Notes: a model not told the origin generated them from the letters alone. A stretch of DNA of 45,661 bases from Rheinheimera sp. 1928-s (GCF_029269265.1 NZ_JARIXP010000014.1:1-45661), one strand, 5' to 3'; counted from the first letter of the stretch, positions 16,491 through 24,998 are shown. Numbers and translations are program-made.

Positions 16491-17543
16491 TTAAACAATC
16501 AGTACGGCAAATTCATCTGCATCCATTAACGCCATAGCCGGAGCTGTGAGCGTTTGCTGCCATTCAACAGACGGGTCACCATCAGTGATCCAGTGCTTAT
16601 ATGCCATGCGCTGGTTGGCTAAGCCTTCTGCCAATAATTTTGCATCCGGGATCTGACCATAACACTCAGCGCCTTCAGCGGCTGAGTGCGCCAGCAGAAT
16701 AGAGCCATCAGGCATGTAGCGAACCTTTTCACCAGCCTTGTTTTTGTAGTGACCACGGTAAACGACAATTGAGGTATCACCGATGTTGCCTTTGTAAGAA
16801 ACATCTTTTCCAAGGTCCTTCAGTGCCGTTTCCAAAGTTGAAGTAGAACCGCGACGTGTTTCCAATTTTTCTTTGACAGTTTTGAACTGACGGAACAGTG
16901 ACCAGGCTGTGCCATCCAGAATTGCAACATCACAACCATTGGTCATTTCATCAGCTAAATCTTCAATGTCTTTGAACGGGTCGTAAGCTTCTGCTGCGGC
17001 TCCACCAGCTAAGAGAATCGCTGACCATTTTTCAGCACCCAACAACACTTTCTTATTGTTGGCGCTGCGTTCAAAGTCAACTTGCAGCAGCTCTGCACCG
17101 GTATCATCTTTGATAGTGTAAGCACCGTTCATGACGCATTCGACCGCCATAAATTCCAGCGCCTGGTTGATCGCCACTTCTTCATCATCAAAATTTTGCA
17201 TGATGATTGCATCACGGCGCTGCTCTGGGGTTAACGGAGTGTCCAAAGACTCACCGGCCAAACGCAGTTGAGTGTTCTCTACGTCGACTTCATGCTTTGG
17301 CTTTAGCAAGGCTGGTGTGATTTTCTGGGTTTTGTAGCCGTTAAGGCGCATCACCTTACCTTCAACAATAGGTGACACAAATGCCGCAATCGGTATGTTC
17401 TGGTTCACTTTGTCGAGGTAGATTTCTTTGGTTTGGAATGGCACTACCGTTTTGAAAAACATGGCACGAAACAGTGAGCTAACGCGCTGCTTATTTTTAC
17501 GCGCTGCAATCAACTCTTTTGGGGTGAAAATTGCTGCTGGCAT
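16491..17543 (-). CDS. E: Major capsid protein (gpE-like)
   Basis: A 350-residue major head protein of the lambda E family (341 in lambda). It has an N-terminal arm, P-F-Q-T-K-E-I-Y near 35, R-L-N-G-Y-K near 67, a P-domain helix around A-I-N-Q-A-L-E-F, and K-V-R-Y-M-P-D-G near the C-terminus. It assembles with gpD into the icosahedral shell. It follows the D gene with a one-base overlap and is flanked by the FI-like gene. Confidence 0.92.
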   Translation of the reverse strand: MPAAIFTPKELIAARKNKQRVSSLFRAMFFKTVVPFQTKEIYLDKVNQNIPIAAFVSPIVEGKVMRLNGYKTQKITPALLKPKHEVDVENTQLRLAGESLDTPLTPEQRRDAIIMQNFDDEEVAINQALEFMAVECVMNGAYTIKDDTGAELLQVDFERSANNKKVLLGAEKWSAILLAGGAAAEAYDPFKDIEDLADEMTNGCDVAILDGTAWSLFRQFKTVKEKLETRRGSTSTLETALKDLGKDVSYKGNIGDTSIVVYRGHYKNKAGEKVRYMPDGSILLAHSAAEGAECYGQIPDAKLLAEGLANQRMAYKHWITDGDPSVEWQQTLTAPAMALMDADEFAVLIV

Positions 17544-17890
17544 TACTCAGCTCCTTTTAACTGAATTGGAGTACCCACAAATGCTGTAGCTTTTTGCGCA
17601 GCAGTTGCACCGACAGGCCATGCAACCATTTCAGGGTTGAATGAACCGCCATCCCATACATTGGCTTGGACCGATGTAGTTGCATCGACTTCAGCCATCA
17701 AGACAGCTACAGCTTTTTGCGTACCATCGTTAGCCGCTGGTGCCCACTTATGGTAAGCACCAGTAGTAGAGTTTTGGCCTAATGGCGTTTTTTCTGGCAG
17801 CACACCCTGGCCTGAAGCCAGAGTGACTGTGTTAGTGGTGATCAGACGATGTCCGGTCTTCCACTGAGTAAATGAAATGGATTCATTCAT
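17543..17890 (-). CDS. D: Head decoration protein (gpD-like)
   Basis: A 115-residue protein matching lambda D in size (110), position and composition. It is Ala/Gly/Thr-rich, with L-A-S-G-Q-G then P-L-G-Q-N-S-T-T-G, and A-V-A-V-L-M-A-E-V-D as the core strand. Trimers bind the expanded capsid and stabilise it against DNA pressure. It shares one base with each neighbour. Confidence 0.9.
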   Translation of the reverse strand: MNESISFTQWKTGHRLITTNTVTLASGQGVLPEKTPLGQNSTTGAYHKWAPAANDGTQKAVAVLMAEVDATTSVQANVWDGGSFNPEMVAWPVGATAAQKATAFVGTPIQLKGAE

Positions 17891-18306
17891 TACGCTTTAC
17901 CTTTTAAATAGTTACCTGCAGCAATTAAGCGGGCAACATTCTGATCTTCAGCAGAAAGTTGGTCGCCATCTGCTACCTGTAAATTGGGTTGCGGGGTTTT
18001 AGCCATGGCTTGATCCAGAGCTGTTGCCATAGCAACAGAGGTATCCGGTTCTTCAGCTTTGGCTGGTTCTTTTGGCGTGACAGCCAGCAATGTAATTGCT
18101 TCAGTAGCCGACATAGACGTTTTTAAAGCCAGGTGCTGCGCAGCGCTGGCACGACCTTCAGCTTCAGAACTTTGCAGAATCGCGCTAATGCGATCCCGCT
18201 CTTGTGCTTGCAGATCAGTAGCGTTTACTGCAGGTGTTGCAGGAGCTTCTGAACCGGCCACCGCGGCGACCGAGCTTGCGGCATCTGCCGCGGTTGCAGT
18301 AGTCAT
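17890..18306 (-). CDS. nu3: Scaffolding protein nested in gpC (Nu3-like)
   Basis: An in-frame internal ATG at 18306 is preceded on the minus strand by AAGAGGTGGG, a strong ribosome site at good spacing. Translation from here gives 138 residues: an Ala/Ser/Thr-rich linker followed by a helical, acidic C-terminus. This is the lambda C/Nu3 arrangement, where the protease and the scaffold share a C-terminus and the scaffold guides procapsid assembly before being degraded. A run of seven A residues lies just upstream of the ribosome site. Confidence 0.82.
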   Translation of the reverse strand: MTTATAADAASSVAAVAGSEAPATPAVNATDLQAQERDRISAILQSSEAEGRASAAQHLALKTSMSATEAITLLAVTPKEPAKAEEPDTSVAMATALDQAMAKTPQPNLQVADGDQLSAEDQNVARLIAAGNYLKGKA

Positions 18307-19197
18307 GTTTGACCCACCTCTTTTTTTGGTTTTTACAAATTCCAGCATGAGCGGTACTGCTTCATGCCCGTTTACAACTCTATTGGCAAAGCCTATGGCT
18401 ACGCCTGACTGGCCTGTATACACAGCAGCTTCAGTGCCCATAACGTCATTTTTCGGCATGCCAATACCCTCAGAGACCAACTGGGCGAATTGATCACGTG
18501 TCGTGTCGATCTCTGACTGAATTTTGCTCCGGACGTCTTTAGGTAGCTTTTCGTAGGGGTTGCCGTCGACTTTGTGTGCACCGCTGTGAATTAAGGTGAT
18601 TTCCATCCCCTCTTGTTCCAGCATTTTTTCGTAGCTGTAGTGCGCAACCAGCACACCAACAGAGCCAATTCGACCTGTTTGGGTTATCCAGCGTTCGGTA
18701 CAGGCTGAGCCCAGAGCCATAGCAGCGCTGCACATGGTGTCGTAGCACAGGCCAACGATCGGTTTTACCTTGCTGAACTCACGGATCAGGTTGGCTGTGT
18801 CAAAACAGCCGGCCACTTCACCACCTGGGCTGTCGAAATCCAGCAAGATCCCTTCGATACTTGGGTCATTAATTGCAGCTGACAGGCGCGTGATCAAACC
18901 GTCGTAGCCTGTAGCGCCTGAATATGGCTGCACATAGCCGTATTTGTGCAATAAGGTGCCACTAACTGGCAGTACTGCTACACCTTCATAAACCCGATAT
19001 GGCCGTTCTCTTGGTTTGCTATCCCAGCTGCTGATCAGCTGCTGCATCCCATCGGCATCCATCACTTCACCTGTAGAGGTAACGAGCTGCCCAACACCGG
19101 CTTTTAAACAGAGCACGCTGAAAAATGTGGCAGCGTAATTGGGCTCAATAAAAAGGGCCTGATTACAGGCCCTTGATAGGATGTTTAACTTATTCAT
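17890..19197 (-). CDS. C: Head maturation protease (gpC-like, S49 family)
   Basis: A 435-residue protease/scaffold precursor. The S49 peptidase domain spans about 70-290. It includes L-D-F-D-S-P-G-G-E-V near 120, the probable nucleophile Ser157 in T-M-C-S-A-A-M-A, and the general-base Lys209 in S-G-A-H-K-V-D-G-N-P-Y, identical in context to lambda C. The C-terminal ~140 residues are the scaffold, also made separately from an internal start (see 17890-18306). It overlaps the portal gene by 8 bases. Confidence 0.93.
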   Translation of the reverse strand: MNKLNILSRACNQALFIEPNYAATFFSVLCLKAGVGQLVTSTGEVMDADGMQQLISSWDSKPRERPYRVYEGVAVLPVSGTLLHKYGYVQPYSGATGYDGLITRLSAAINDPSIEGILLDFDSPGGEVAGCFDTANLIREFSKVKPIVGLCYDTMCSAAMALGSACTERWITQTGRIGSVGVLVAHYSYEKMLEQEGMEITLIHSGAHKVDGNPYEKLPKDVRSKIQSEIDTTRDQFAQLVSEGIGMPKNDVMGTEAAVYTGQSGVAIGFANRVVNGHEAVPLMLEFVKTKKRGGSNMTTATAADAASSVAAVAGSEAPATPAVNATDLQAQERDRISAILQSSEAEGRASAAQHLALKTSMSATEAITLLAVTPKEPAKAEEPDTSVAMATALDQAMAKTPQPNLQVADGDQLSAEDQNVARLIAAGNYLKGKA

Positions 19198-20749
19198 TGG
19201 TAGAGGTGTCCTGGGTTAATGCGCCCATTTGCGCCCAGCTTGGGGTCGGTAACCCAAGCCGCTGGATTTCCTGCAGTTCGCGGTACTGCTGTTCAAACAC
19301 TTCCTGATAGTCTTTACCCATTAACGCAAGTTCGTCTTCGTAGGTCGACAAACGGCCCTCAATACGCAGTATCGCTTCCTTCACTTCTTTAAGGCCATCA
19401 ATGGCCAGCTTGCCTTGGCCTATCCATGCGACATTTGTCCAGGCTGCACGTCGCTCATAGAAGTTAAACCGGGACTTTGGCGGCACCAATATCTTGCGAT
19501 GTAAGGCCTCCTCTAACCAATTGGCAAAAACTATGCTGGCAAAACGCGATGGGATAACTTTGCGCTTACCCATAAAGTAGCGGTGCGACTCGTTGATACT
19601 GGCACGGGCTGAGCTGTAGTTCACTTTGCTGAAATCTCTGGCAAGTTGCTCATAACTCAGGCCAAGACCAGCTGCAATGTAACGCAAAATGCTGGTTTCT
19701 AAGTCTGAAAACCCGTTGTCTGAGTTTGATGGGTGCGTCAGGTTCAGGCTTTCGCCTGGCATCAGGTGGGGAATTTTCACCCCGTTCATTCTGATGTTGG
19801 CTGAGTCGTGATAGTCGGCTAACTGCATCATCCAGTTTTGCAGGTTTTTAACTGAGTCCTTGCCACCAGAGATCAACTGGAACGCTTGCTCTGAGTCCAG
19901 CTCTGATTCTATGGTTGCTGCATACATGGCATTGACGATAGCGTTCTGCAGCTTGGTTTGTTGCAACTTATCCAAGCTGTGTAGCTGTGACATCACCGTT
20001 AGAAACAGGTTTTCGCCACGGCTTTGACCTGGTTCAGAGGGTTCAAACACGTGAGCAAACTGAGTCCGGCCCCAGGCTGTTTCGCGTTGAACAAATGACC
20101 ATTTATTAGCTGGCTGCATGCCATATTCTGAGTAGTCAGACTCTTCAACCCAATAGCCTTGAGCGGCCCCATGACGGTCAATTGCAACCCCAGAGCGCAG
20201 AGTATTTGTGTTGTGCTGACTACGCGGGTTACTTACCCGCTTAGGACTAACAAGCTTCACACACATGTTAAACAATGATGGCCGATCAGGCGCCCATTCA
20301 AAGCAAGCCATACCTTCACCATAGTTAACATGAGATCCAGTTATAGAACGGCAGAGCATTGTAAATGTGCGCTTGCGTTCAGCATCGATGTAACAGCCCG
20401 GATCCTCGCCATATTCAATAAAGGCCTGTTCAGCTTCACGGATAAAGGCTCTTGCTGATGTTTCTTCCATACCCAATACACGCCAGTTCAGCTTATAACT
20501 TGGCCGGAATAAGTTACCCACCATGTTATCGATATGTAGCTGGACACCGCCTCTGGCCATCGCATTGTTACGGCGAACGTCATCACTTCTGGCGTTTGCC
20601 ACATCTAGCTGTGGCAAGAGAGCTGCATCAGCACTTTTTAAACTTGGGTTCCAATGTGCCAACTGGCCACCAAAACCGGCACCTGCATGAGTATAAGAAG
20701 ACGCTTTTCTTGCTAAAGGATTGCCATTTACATCAATGATTCTGCCCAT
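19190..20749 (-). CDS. B: Portal protein (gpB-like)
   Basis: A 519-residue lambda-type portal (lambda B is 533). It begins with basic residues and the N-terminal segment D-V-R-R-N-N-A-M-A-R-G-G. It then shows G-E-G-M-A-C-F-E-W near 125, the tunnel-loop-like region H-P-S-N-S-D-N-G-F near 335, and a stem before L-G-L-S-Y-E-Q-L-A-R-D. The dodecameric ring is the DNA channel and docking site for terminase. The start overlaps the W gene stop by one base. Confidence 0.93.
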   Translation of the reverse strand: MGRIIDVNGNPLARKASSYTHAGAGFGGQLAHWNPSLKSADAALLPQLDVANARSDDVRRNNAMARGGVQLHIDNMVGNLFRPSYKLNWRVLGMEETSARAFIREAEQAFIEYGEDPGCYIDAERKRTFTMLCRSITGSHVNYGEGMACFEWAPDRPSLFNMCVKLVSPKRVSNPRSQHNTNTLRSGVAIDRHGAAQGYWVEESDYSEYGMQPANKWSFVQRETAWGRTQFAHVFEPSEPGQSRGENLFLTVMSQLHSLDKLQQTKLQNAIVNAMYAATIESELDSEQAFQLISGGKDSVKNLQNWMMQLADYHDSANIRMNGVKIPHLMPGESLNLTHPSNSDNGFSDLETSILRYIAAGLGLSYEQLARDFSKVNYSSARASINESHRYFMGKRKVIPSRFASIVFANWLEEALHRKILVPPKSRFNFYERRAAWTNVAWIGQGKLAIDGLKEVKEAILRIEGRLSTYEDELALMGKDYQEVFEQQYRELQEIQRLGLPTPSWAQMGALTQDTSTNE

Positions 20750-20961
20750 TAGAAGCTTACCCTTGCAGCAGACCGGCGGCGGGGTTTTAAACCCAGCTTC
20801 ACTTTCAGTTCGTCGATGTAATCAACCAGTTCCTGCTTGTTTGTTTGCTGAAACTGAACCGTGCGCCCGCCTTTACTGATGCTTACAATGTGCTGACCTA
20901 TCCGCAGTTGATGCAATGCGGCTTCGGCCTCGGCCAGCTGCTCTACTGTTGATGAAGCCAT
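20749..20961 (-). CDS. W: Head completion protein gpW
   Basis: A 70-residue protein with the gpW pattern: two helices around a beta hairpin (I-V-S-I-S-K-G-G-R-T-V-Q-F) and a basic C-terminal tail. Lambda W is 68 residues. It sits between terminase large subunit and portal exactly as in lambda. It plugs the portal after packaging so FII and the tail can join. Confidence 0.9.
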   Translation of the reverse strand: MASSTVEQLAEAEAALHQLRIGQHIVSISKGGRTVQFQQTNKQELVDYIDELKVKLGLKPRRRSAARVSF

Positions 20962-22913
20962 TATTTCCCCATTCGTCTGCCGAGCTCGGCAAAACTATTT
21001 GATGTTGATTCTGTTTGAACTTTGTCTTGTCGTAGCGCTTCGAGGTTGAGGCCAAACCGCTCAATCAATATATAAAGTGCTGCCAACGCATATACTAGGC
21101 AGTCCAGAGCTTCGTTGCGTCGACCTTCGTTGTCGTATGCAAATACGATCCCTTTACGGGTTTTCTGTGCTTTTCTGACTTCTGAGACCAACTGTATGCA
21201 GACATCCTCAGGACAGATGCCATCATCCAAGGGAAGATGTAACGATCTGGCCTCGCCAACTGGCAGGGATATGTCGCTGTAAATCTGGTCTTTTGCAGTG
21301 TCAGTGCCTACCGCGGTAAGGAATACACCGGCTGGCTTTGTGATCTTGATTGGCATTCGCTGAATCGGCTGGCCGTATTCGTTAGCCCCGCGAACAGGTA
21401 TCACATGCAGAATGCCGATGCGTTTCGACATTTCGTAAACAACCTCAGTCCTGTGCCCACCGATATCCCAGCACCATTTTTTAACGCTAAGCTCTTCACC
21501 GTTCGCTTTGCGATAAACACGCCTGCAGATTTCTTCCATCTTTATTTTAGAGGCATCATCACGTGGATCACCCATCACTATTTGACGGGCAATCAGGTAC
21601 TTCTGCATATCCCAGGAGAACCCCCAGACATAAGCCTCAAGCCTGTTGTCTTGGGTATCTATTCCACCAGTGAGAATTACAACTTCATCCGGTACCTGAG
21701 CAGAGTAAGATTCTCTTCGCCCCATCAAATGCTGGTGATTAATGCGCTTTGTATGCTGCGGTTGCCAGAGCAACCCTAGCGTTAAGTTCCAAAACGCCTG
21801 CAGCTTGTCGACATCACCACTGATGTCTAACCACTCTCGAACCAACTCTATCCAACCTTCGGTAAGATTGAGTGAGTACAGTGCGGATATCATAAAGCCA
21901 ACACGCTGCGGTGCTTTAGTGCGGCGCCCTTCAGCGTTGTAGAAATCTATGCCGTTCTTTGTCCATGTTCCGGTGTTTGAACAAATCCACTTGCCCAGCT
22001 CCTGCATCTTAGTCAGTGATGAATAGTAGATCTGGTCTTCACAATGGCGGCACTGGTAGTAGGCTGTGGCCGCAGCTTGTTCTTTAGGTAGTGTGCGGTC
22101 CCACTTCATACCAAATGGCGTATCTTTACCACCCCATTCCAGTATTTGATACTCGCCACAATGCGGACAAGGCAGGTGCATCTGCAGAACAACGTCTGCA
22201 TCCCCCATCAAGCGTTCTAATGTAGACTGGCCAACAGTCGTTGCCGTAGAACCAAAGATTGCTTTACCAAACGCTGCGCCACGGATACGCTCCCGCATAA
22301 CCCGAGTGTTGTCACCTTCGCCGCTGTTAATCTTCCAGGCGTCAATTTCATCACCACAGATCACCTGTTTGGTCATCATGCGGAAGTTGTTCGGTGTATC
22401 TGCACCAAGAATATCGATACTAAAACCAGCGCCAACTTTCTTTTTTACGTTGTTGTATTCATTGGTCTGCTGCCAGTAAGGCAAGGCCTCCTGCATAACA
22501 GGCACTACCCTGATCACCGGGTCGAATTCATCCAGCGTGAACTGCTTGGCTAATCTGTCGTTTGGTTCGTAAACTACACTAGATCGGCGCTTATGCTCAG
22601 ACAGATACATCAGAGCGCAGCACAGCATTTTGGTGTAGCCGATCCGCGTCGGCTTCTGAACATAGATTTCTTTTACAGCATCGTTGCCCATGCAATTGAG
22701 CATCACTACCTGAAGCGGCTGAGTGATCCACTTACCACTAATTTGAGAACTGCCCTCAGGCAGATAGAAATATTTATCAGCCCATTCGACCGCTGTCATC
22801 GGCACTTTGGTCATCAAGGGACTCAGCCCCTGGCGTATCGCCGATGTAATCGCTGAAGTCCAACTCTTCGTGGTTAATTTGGATATCAGCTGCTTCATTT
22901 TTACACTGCGCAA
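20961..22913 (-). CDS. A: Terminase large subunit (gpA-like)
   Basis: A 650-residue terminase of the lambda A / GpA family. It contains T-A-V-E-W-A-D-K-Y near 40, the unusual Walker-A-like loop K-P-T-R-I-G-Y-T-K (Lys95) equivalent to the loop in lambda A, a zinc-binding region with C-P-H-C and C-R-H-C pairs near 250-290, and an endonuclease half with D-T-Q-D-N-R-L-E near 440. It pumps DNA into the procapsid and cuts at cos. It overlaps the small-subunit gene by 137 bases; the second Met (residue 6) is an alternative start. Confidence 0.95.
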   Translation of the reverse strand: MRSVKMKQLISKLTTKSWTSAITSAIRQGLSPLMTKVPMTAVEWADKYFYLPEGSSQISGKWITQPLQVVMLNCMGNDAVKEIYVQKPTRIGYTKMLCCALMYLSEHKRRSSVVYEPNDRLAKQFTLDEFDPVIRVVPVMQEALPYWQQTNEYNNVKKKVGAGFSIDILGADTPNNFRMMTKQVICGDEIDAWKINSGEGDNTRVMRERIRGAAFGKAIFGSTATTVGQSTLERLMGDADVVLQMHLPCPHCGEYQILEWGGKDTPFGMKWDRTLPKEQAAATAYYQCRHCEDQIYYSSLTKMQELGKWICSNTGTWTKNGIDFYNAEGRRTKAPQRVGFMISALYSLNLTEGWIELVREWLDISGDVDKLQAFWNLTLGLLWQPQHTKRINHQHLMGRRESYSAQVPDEVVILTGGIDTQDNRLEAYVWGFSWDMQKYLIARQIVMGDPRDDASKIKMEEICRRVYRKANGEELSVKKWCWDIGGHRTEVVYEMSKRIGILHVIPVRGANEYGQPIQRMPIKITKPAGVFLTAVGTDTAKDQIYSDISLPVGEARSLHLPLDDGICPEDVCIQLVSEVRKAQKTRKGIVFAYDNEGRRNEALDCLVYALAALYILIERFGLNLEALRQDKVQTESTSNSFAELGRRMGK

Positions 22914-23361
22914 TTATGAGTTTAATGGCCTCGACAGCTTCAATTGGCATATCTGGCCATGCCCTTTTGATGCGCGGCAAAAGAGAATCGAGGTTAGACG
23001 TTAGTGCTATTGCTGTTCTGGTCAGCACATCAGCCAGTAATTGGATCGGTGCAAACTGGCGAAGATGTACCGCCAACTTGAACTGACGTTCTTTAATGAT
23101 CAGCTGTCGATCTGAGTTCTTTAAGCGCTTCTCTTCGATCTCCAAACGCATCATTTCAAGGGGGTCTATTTCGCCTTTAGCTGGAGCGTCTGACTGATTC
23201 TTAACTTGGTTTTCTAAGTGACGGATCCGCCACAGAACGACCTCTTTAATGTCGTACCCGCCTCGCCCCTTAGAGTCAGGGAAACCAGGCGTTCTGGCCC
23301 AGTTCTGGATAGTGCGAGTTGTCACCCCAAGGTAGTCGGCTACTTCACTTTGTGTTGCCAC
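22777..23361 (-). CDS. nu1: Terminase small subunit (gpNu1-like)
   Basis: A 194-residue cos-binding protein. The N-terminal winged helix (about 3-50: S-E-V-A-D-Y-L-G-V-T-T-R-T-I-Q-N-W) matches the lambda Nu1 DNA-binding domain. A coiled-coil helix follows (about 70-100, E-I-E-E-K-R-L-K), then an acidic C-terminus that would bind the large subunit. It is the first gene after the candidate cos site. Confidence 0.92.
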   Translation of the reverse strand: MATQSEVADYLGVTTRTIQNWARTPGFPDSKGRGGYDIKEVVLWRIRHLENQVKNQSDAPAKGEIDPLEMMRLEIEEKRLKNSDRQLIIKERQFKLAVHLRQFAPIQLLADVLTRTAIALTSNLDSLLPRIKRAWPDMPIEAVEAIKLIIAQCKNEAADIQINHEELDFSDYIGDTPGAESLDDQSADDSGRMG

Positions 23362-23525
23362 TTAGCCTCCCAGAGCTGACGCTTTTCACACCTCCAGAAA
23401 CACGAAAACGAAAAGGCCTAAAAACTAAAAATTGATCGATGTACGAAAGCCTGCGCGCTTCGCACCCGCAGCGATCGAGGGGGTGCGGCACAGTACCTTT
23501 TTTAAATCGTTGATTTTGCTACCCT
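23362..23525. other. Candidate cos region
   Basis: A 164-base gap between holin and terminase small subunit, the place of cos in lambda. CGCACCC (23461-23467) and GGGTGCG (23481-23487) form a dyad centred near a CGATCG, a plausible nicking site with two-fold symmetry. The A-rich stretch toward nu1 (AAAAACTAAAAATTGATC, about 23418-23435) could hold an IHF site. Cohesive-end length cannot be read from sequence. Confidence 0.55.
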
Positions 23526-23741
23526 TCATGGCTTGCCCTTCTCAAGCTGGGCCATGCGGGCCTGATGCTCGCGCTCTTCCATCTTGAGGCGACGACTCTG
23601 CACCCAGTAGTTCAGGCCCCAGGTAGCAGCAACACCGATGATGCCAGCAATAGCTGCCCACTCTGATAAGCTAAGTGCGCCGACAAAGAACGAACCTCCA
23701 GAAGTGGTATAGCTTGCAAATGTCACGGCTTTGTCTGACAT
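23526..23741 (-). CDS. Holin (HP1-type)
   Basis: A 71-residue protein from the ATG at 23741, which has AGGA nine bases upstream and begins M-S-D-K-A-V-T-F. One clear hydrophobic segment (about 22-42, A-A-I-A-G-I-I-G-V-A-A-T-W-G-L-N-Y-W) is followed by a charged C-terminus. This resembles HP1-family small holins. Unusually it is the last lysis gene; the order is endolysin, Rz, Rz1, holin. It overlaps the end of Rz1 by 19 bases. Confidence 0.8.
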   Translation of the reverse strand: MSDKAVTFASYTTSGGSFFVGALSLSEWAAIAGIIGVAATWGLNYWVQSRRLKMEEREHQARMAQLEKGKP

Positions 23742-24031
23742 GATTCTGTGTCCTGTTTGCATACTTGAGCCTCCCGCCACTTGCGGTATCGCTGCACATC
23801 CGTATCGCATAACTTGATATCGGTGATCAGTTGCAGCGTGTACTGCAGGTGATCGTGATTGGTTGTACCGTTAAAGGGCCGCAGTGCGCAGCCCGATTGC
23901 AGAAAGTTTGACGGTGGCAGCACTGTTACTGTCTTTGTCACCGTGACCGTGCGCACTTCGACTGGACTGGTAGAGCAACTGGCCAGCAGCATCAGGCAAA
24001 GCAGCGTTAGCCCACGTGCGTGTAGGATCAT
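23723..24031 (-). CDS. Rz1: o-spanin, outer-membrane lipoprotein (Rz1-like)
   Basis: A 102-residue lipoprotein with a signal peptide and lipobox L-A-S-C, giving a mature protein from Cys19. It lies out of frame across the last 161 bases of Rz and runs beyond it, the overlapped spanin arrangement. It joins Rz across the periplasm and fuses the two membranes at lysis. Unusual for Rz1: it is not very Pro-rich and has several further Cys residues, which could cross-link dimers. Confidence 0.85.
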   Translation of the reverse strand: MILHARGLTLLCLMLLASCSTSPVEVRTVTVTKTVTVLPPSNFLQSGCALRPFNGTTNHDHLQYTLQLITDIKLCDTDVQRYRKWREAQVCKQDTESCQTKP

Positions 24032-24350
24032 GTTCGGATACCTTCAGTTCGTTACTGTTAATCATCACAGCCTGGTGCTGTTCGTTGATCTGTGTTTCTG
24101 ATTGCTGGTGCTCTGTATTCAGGCCCGCAACCAGCAATTGTTCATTTACTGCAGCCTGAGCCTGGTCATTCAGATTTTTAACTTCAGAGGTCAGGCCATC
24201 CACTTCAAGCTTCTTGTTAGCAAGCTGAATAACCTGCTTATCTACAACAGCGTTCTGTGCTGTCAGCTCTGAATCAAGCACAACAACAGCCATACCCAAG
24301 CCAATAGCCAAAGCCGCCGCCGCAATTAACGCACGTGTCATCATCTTCAT
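23871..24350 (-). CDS. Rz: i-spanin (Rz-like)
   Basis: A 159-residue inner-membrane spanin. The N-terminal transmembrane helix (about 5-25) is followed by a periplasmic coiled coil with heptad-like spacing (about 28-90). Its C-terminal part overlaps Rz1. The ATG at 24350 shares its A with the lysozyme stop (TAATG); an upstream in-frame Met inside the lysozyme gene is less likely. Confidence 0.83.
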   Translation of the reverse strand: MKMMTRALIAAAALAIGLGMAVVVLDSELTAQNAVVDKQVIQLANKKLEVDGLTSEVKNLNDQAQAAVNEQLLVAGLNTEHQQSETQINEQHQAVMINSNELKVSEHDPTRTWANAALPDAAGQLLYQSSRSAHGHGDKDSNSAATVKLSAIGLRTAAL

Positions 24351-24829
24351 TATTGTAAGTCCTTGAGGCACATCTTTCGCTCAGCAGCACGGCGTGTGCG
24401 TAATCCGTTGGACTCTTTGCCTTTGATGTAAATCCAGCGCATCAGCTGGTTGCATGCAGATACCCGAAAACCTTCGTTCAGGTTTCCCAGCATCGTTGAT
24501 TTGCGGAACTGGCCAATGCCAACGTTGTACACGAACGACAGATAAGCCGCGTGCTCACCTTCAGATAACGGTACTTTCACCACAGACAAAAGCTGTTTGT
24601 TGTGCTCTACCAAGTCACCTGCTAACTGCTGCAGGCATTGGTCATCACTGAACTTCATGCCTGGCTTTAGCTCTTTGCCTGTATGGCCATAGCAGCTGGT
24701 TAGTATGTTGGCCGGGTCTAAATAGACTTCGTTCACCTTGCCTTCGTGCGGAGCAATAAGTACAGCACCTGATAGAGCAACAGCACCACTGATACCAGCG
24801 GCTAACAATGCACCTTTCAGGCTTTTCAT
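24350..24829 (-). CDS. SAR-type endolysin (GH24 lysozyme)
   Basis: A 159-residue T4-type muramidase. The catalytic triad has the exact family spacing: Glu29, eight residues, Asp38, five residues, Thr44. An uncleaved weakly hydrophobic N-terminal segment (about 6-25, rich in Ala, Gly, Ser) marks a signal-arrest-release endolysin, secreted by Sec and activated when released from the membrane. The start at 24829 is chosen because the longer frame would begin within a terminator hairpin. Confidence 0.93.
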   Translation of the reverse strand: MKSLKGALLAAGISGAVALSGAVLIAPHEGKVNEVYLDPANILTSCYGHTGKELKPGMKFSDDQCLQQLAGDLVEHNKQLLSVVKVPLSEGEHAAYLSFVYNVGIGQFRKSTMLGNLNEGFRVSACNQLMRWIYIKGKESNGLRTRRAAERKMCLKDLQ

Positions 24830-24842
24830 GGCATCCACCAAT

Positions 24843-24871
24843 AAAAAAGCCCCAGGCAAACGCTTGGGGCT
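24843..24871 (-). terminator. Rho-independent terminator just before lysis genes
   Basis: Minus-strand stem AGCCCCAAGC / GCCTGGGGCT (10 bp with one G-T wobble, four-base loop), followed by five to six T residues. It ends about 14 bases before the endolysin ATG, so the transcript from the middle operon must read through it to express lysis. Confidence 0.88.
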
Positions 24872-24902
24872 AAATCAACAGGCTAACTGAAATTGGGACA
24901 AC

Positions 24903-24927
24903 AAAAAACCCGCCTTGTGAGCGGGTT
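24903..24927 (-). terminator. Second tandem terminator before lysis genes
   Basis: Minus-strand AACCCGC-TCACAAG-GCGGGTT followed by TTTTTT. With the hairpin at 24843 it forms a double terminator, the layout of a tR'-like block that an antiterminator overcomes. Confidence 0.85.
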
Positions 24928-24963
24928 CCTACTGAGTCATTTCCGACCAGCTTAGATAAAAGT

Positions 24964-24992
24964 ACTCTATTTTTAAGGGTAAAAACAGGCAA
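24964..24992 (-). promoter_or_regulatory. Candidate late promoter (pR'-like)
   Basis: On the minus strand TTGCCT (24992-24987), a 17-base spacer and TAGAGT (24969-24964) each match sigma-70 hexamers at four of six bases. The position, right after the gene at 24999 and right before two terminators, is where a lambda-type late promoter would lie. Weak by sequence alone. Confidence 0.35.
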
Positions 24993-24998
24993 AAATTT

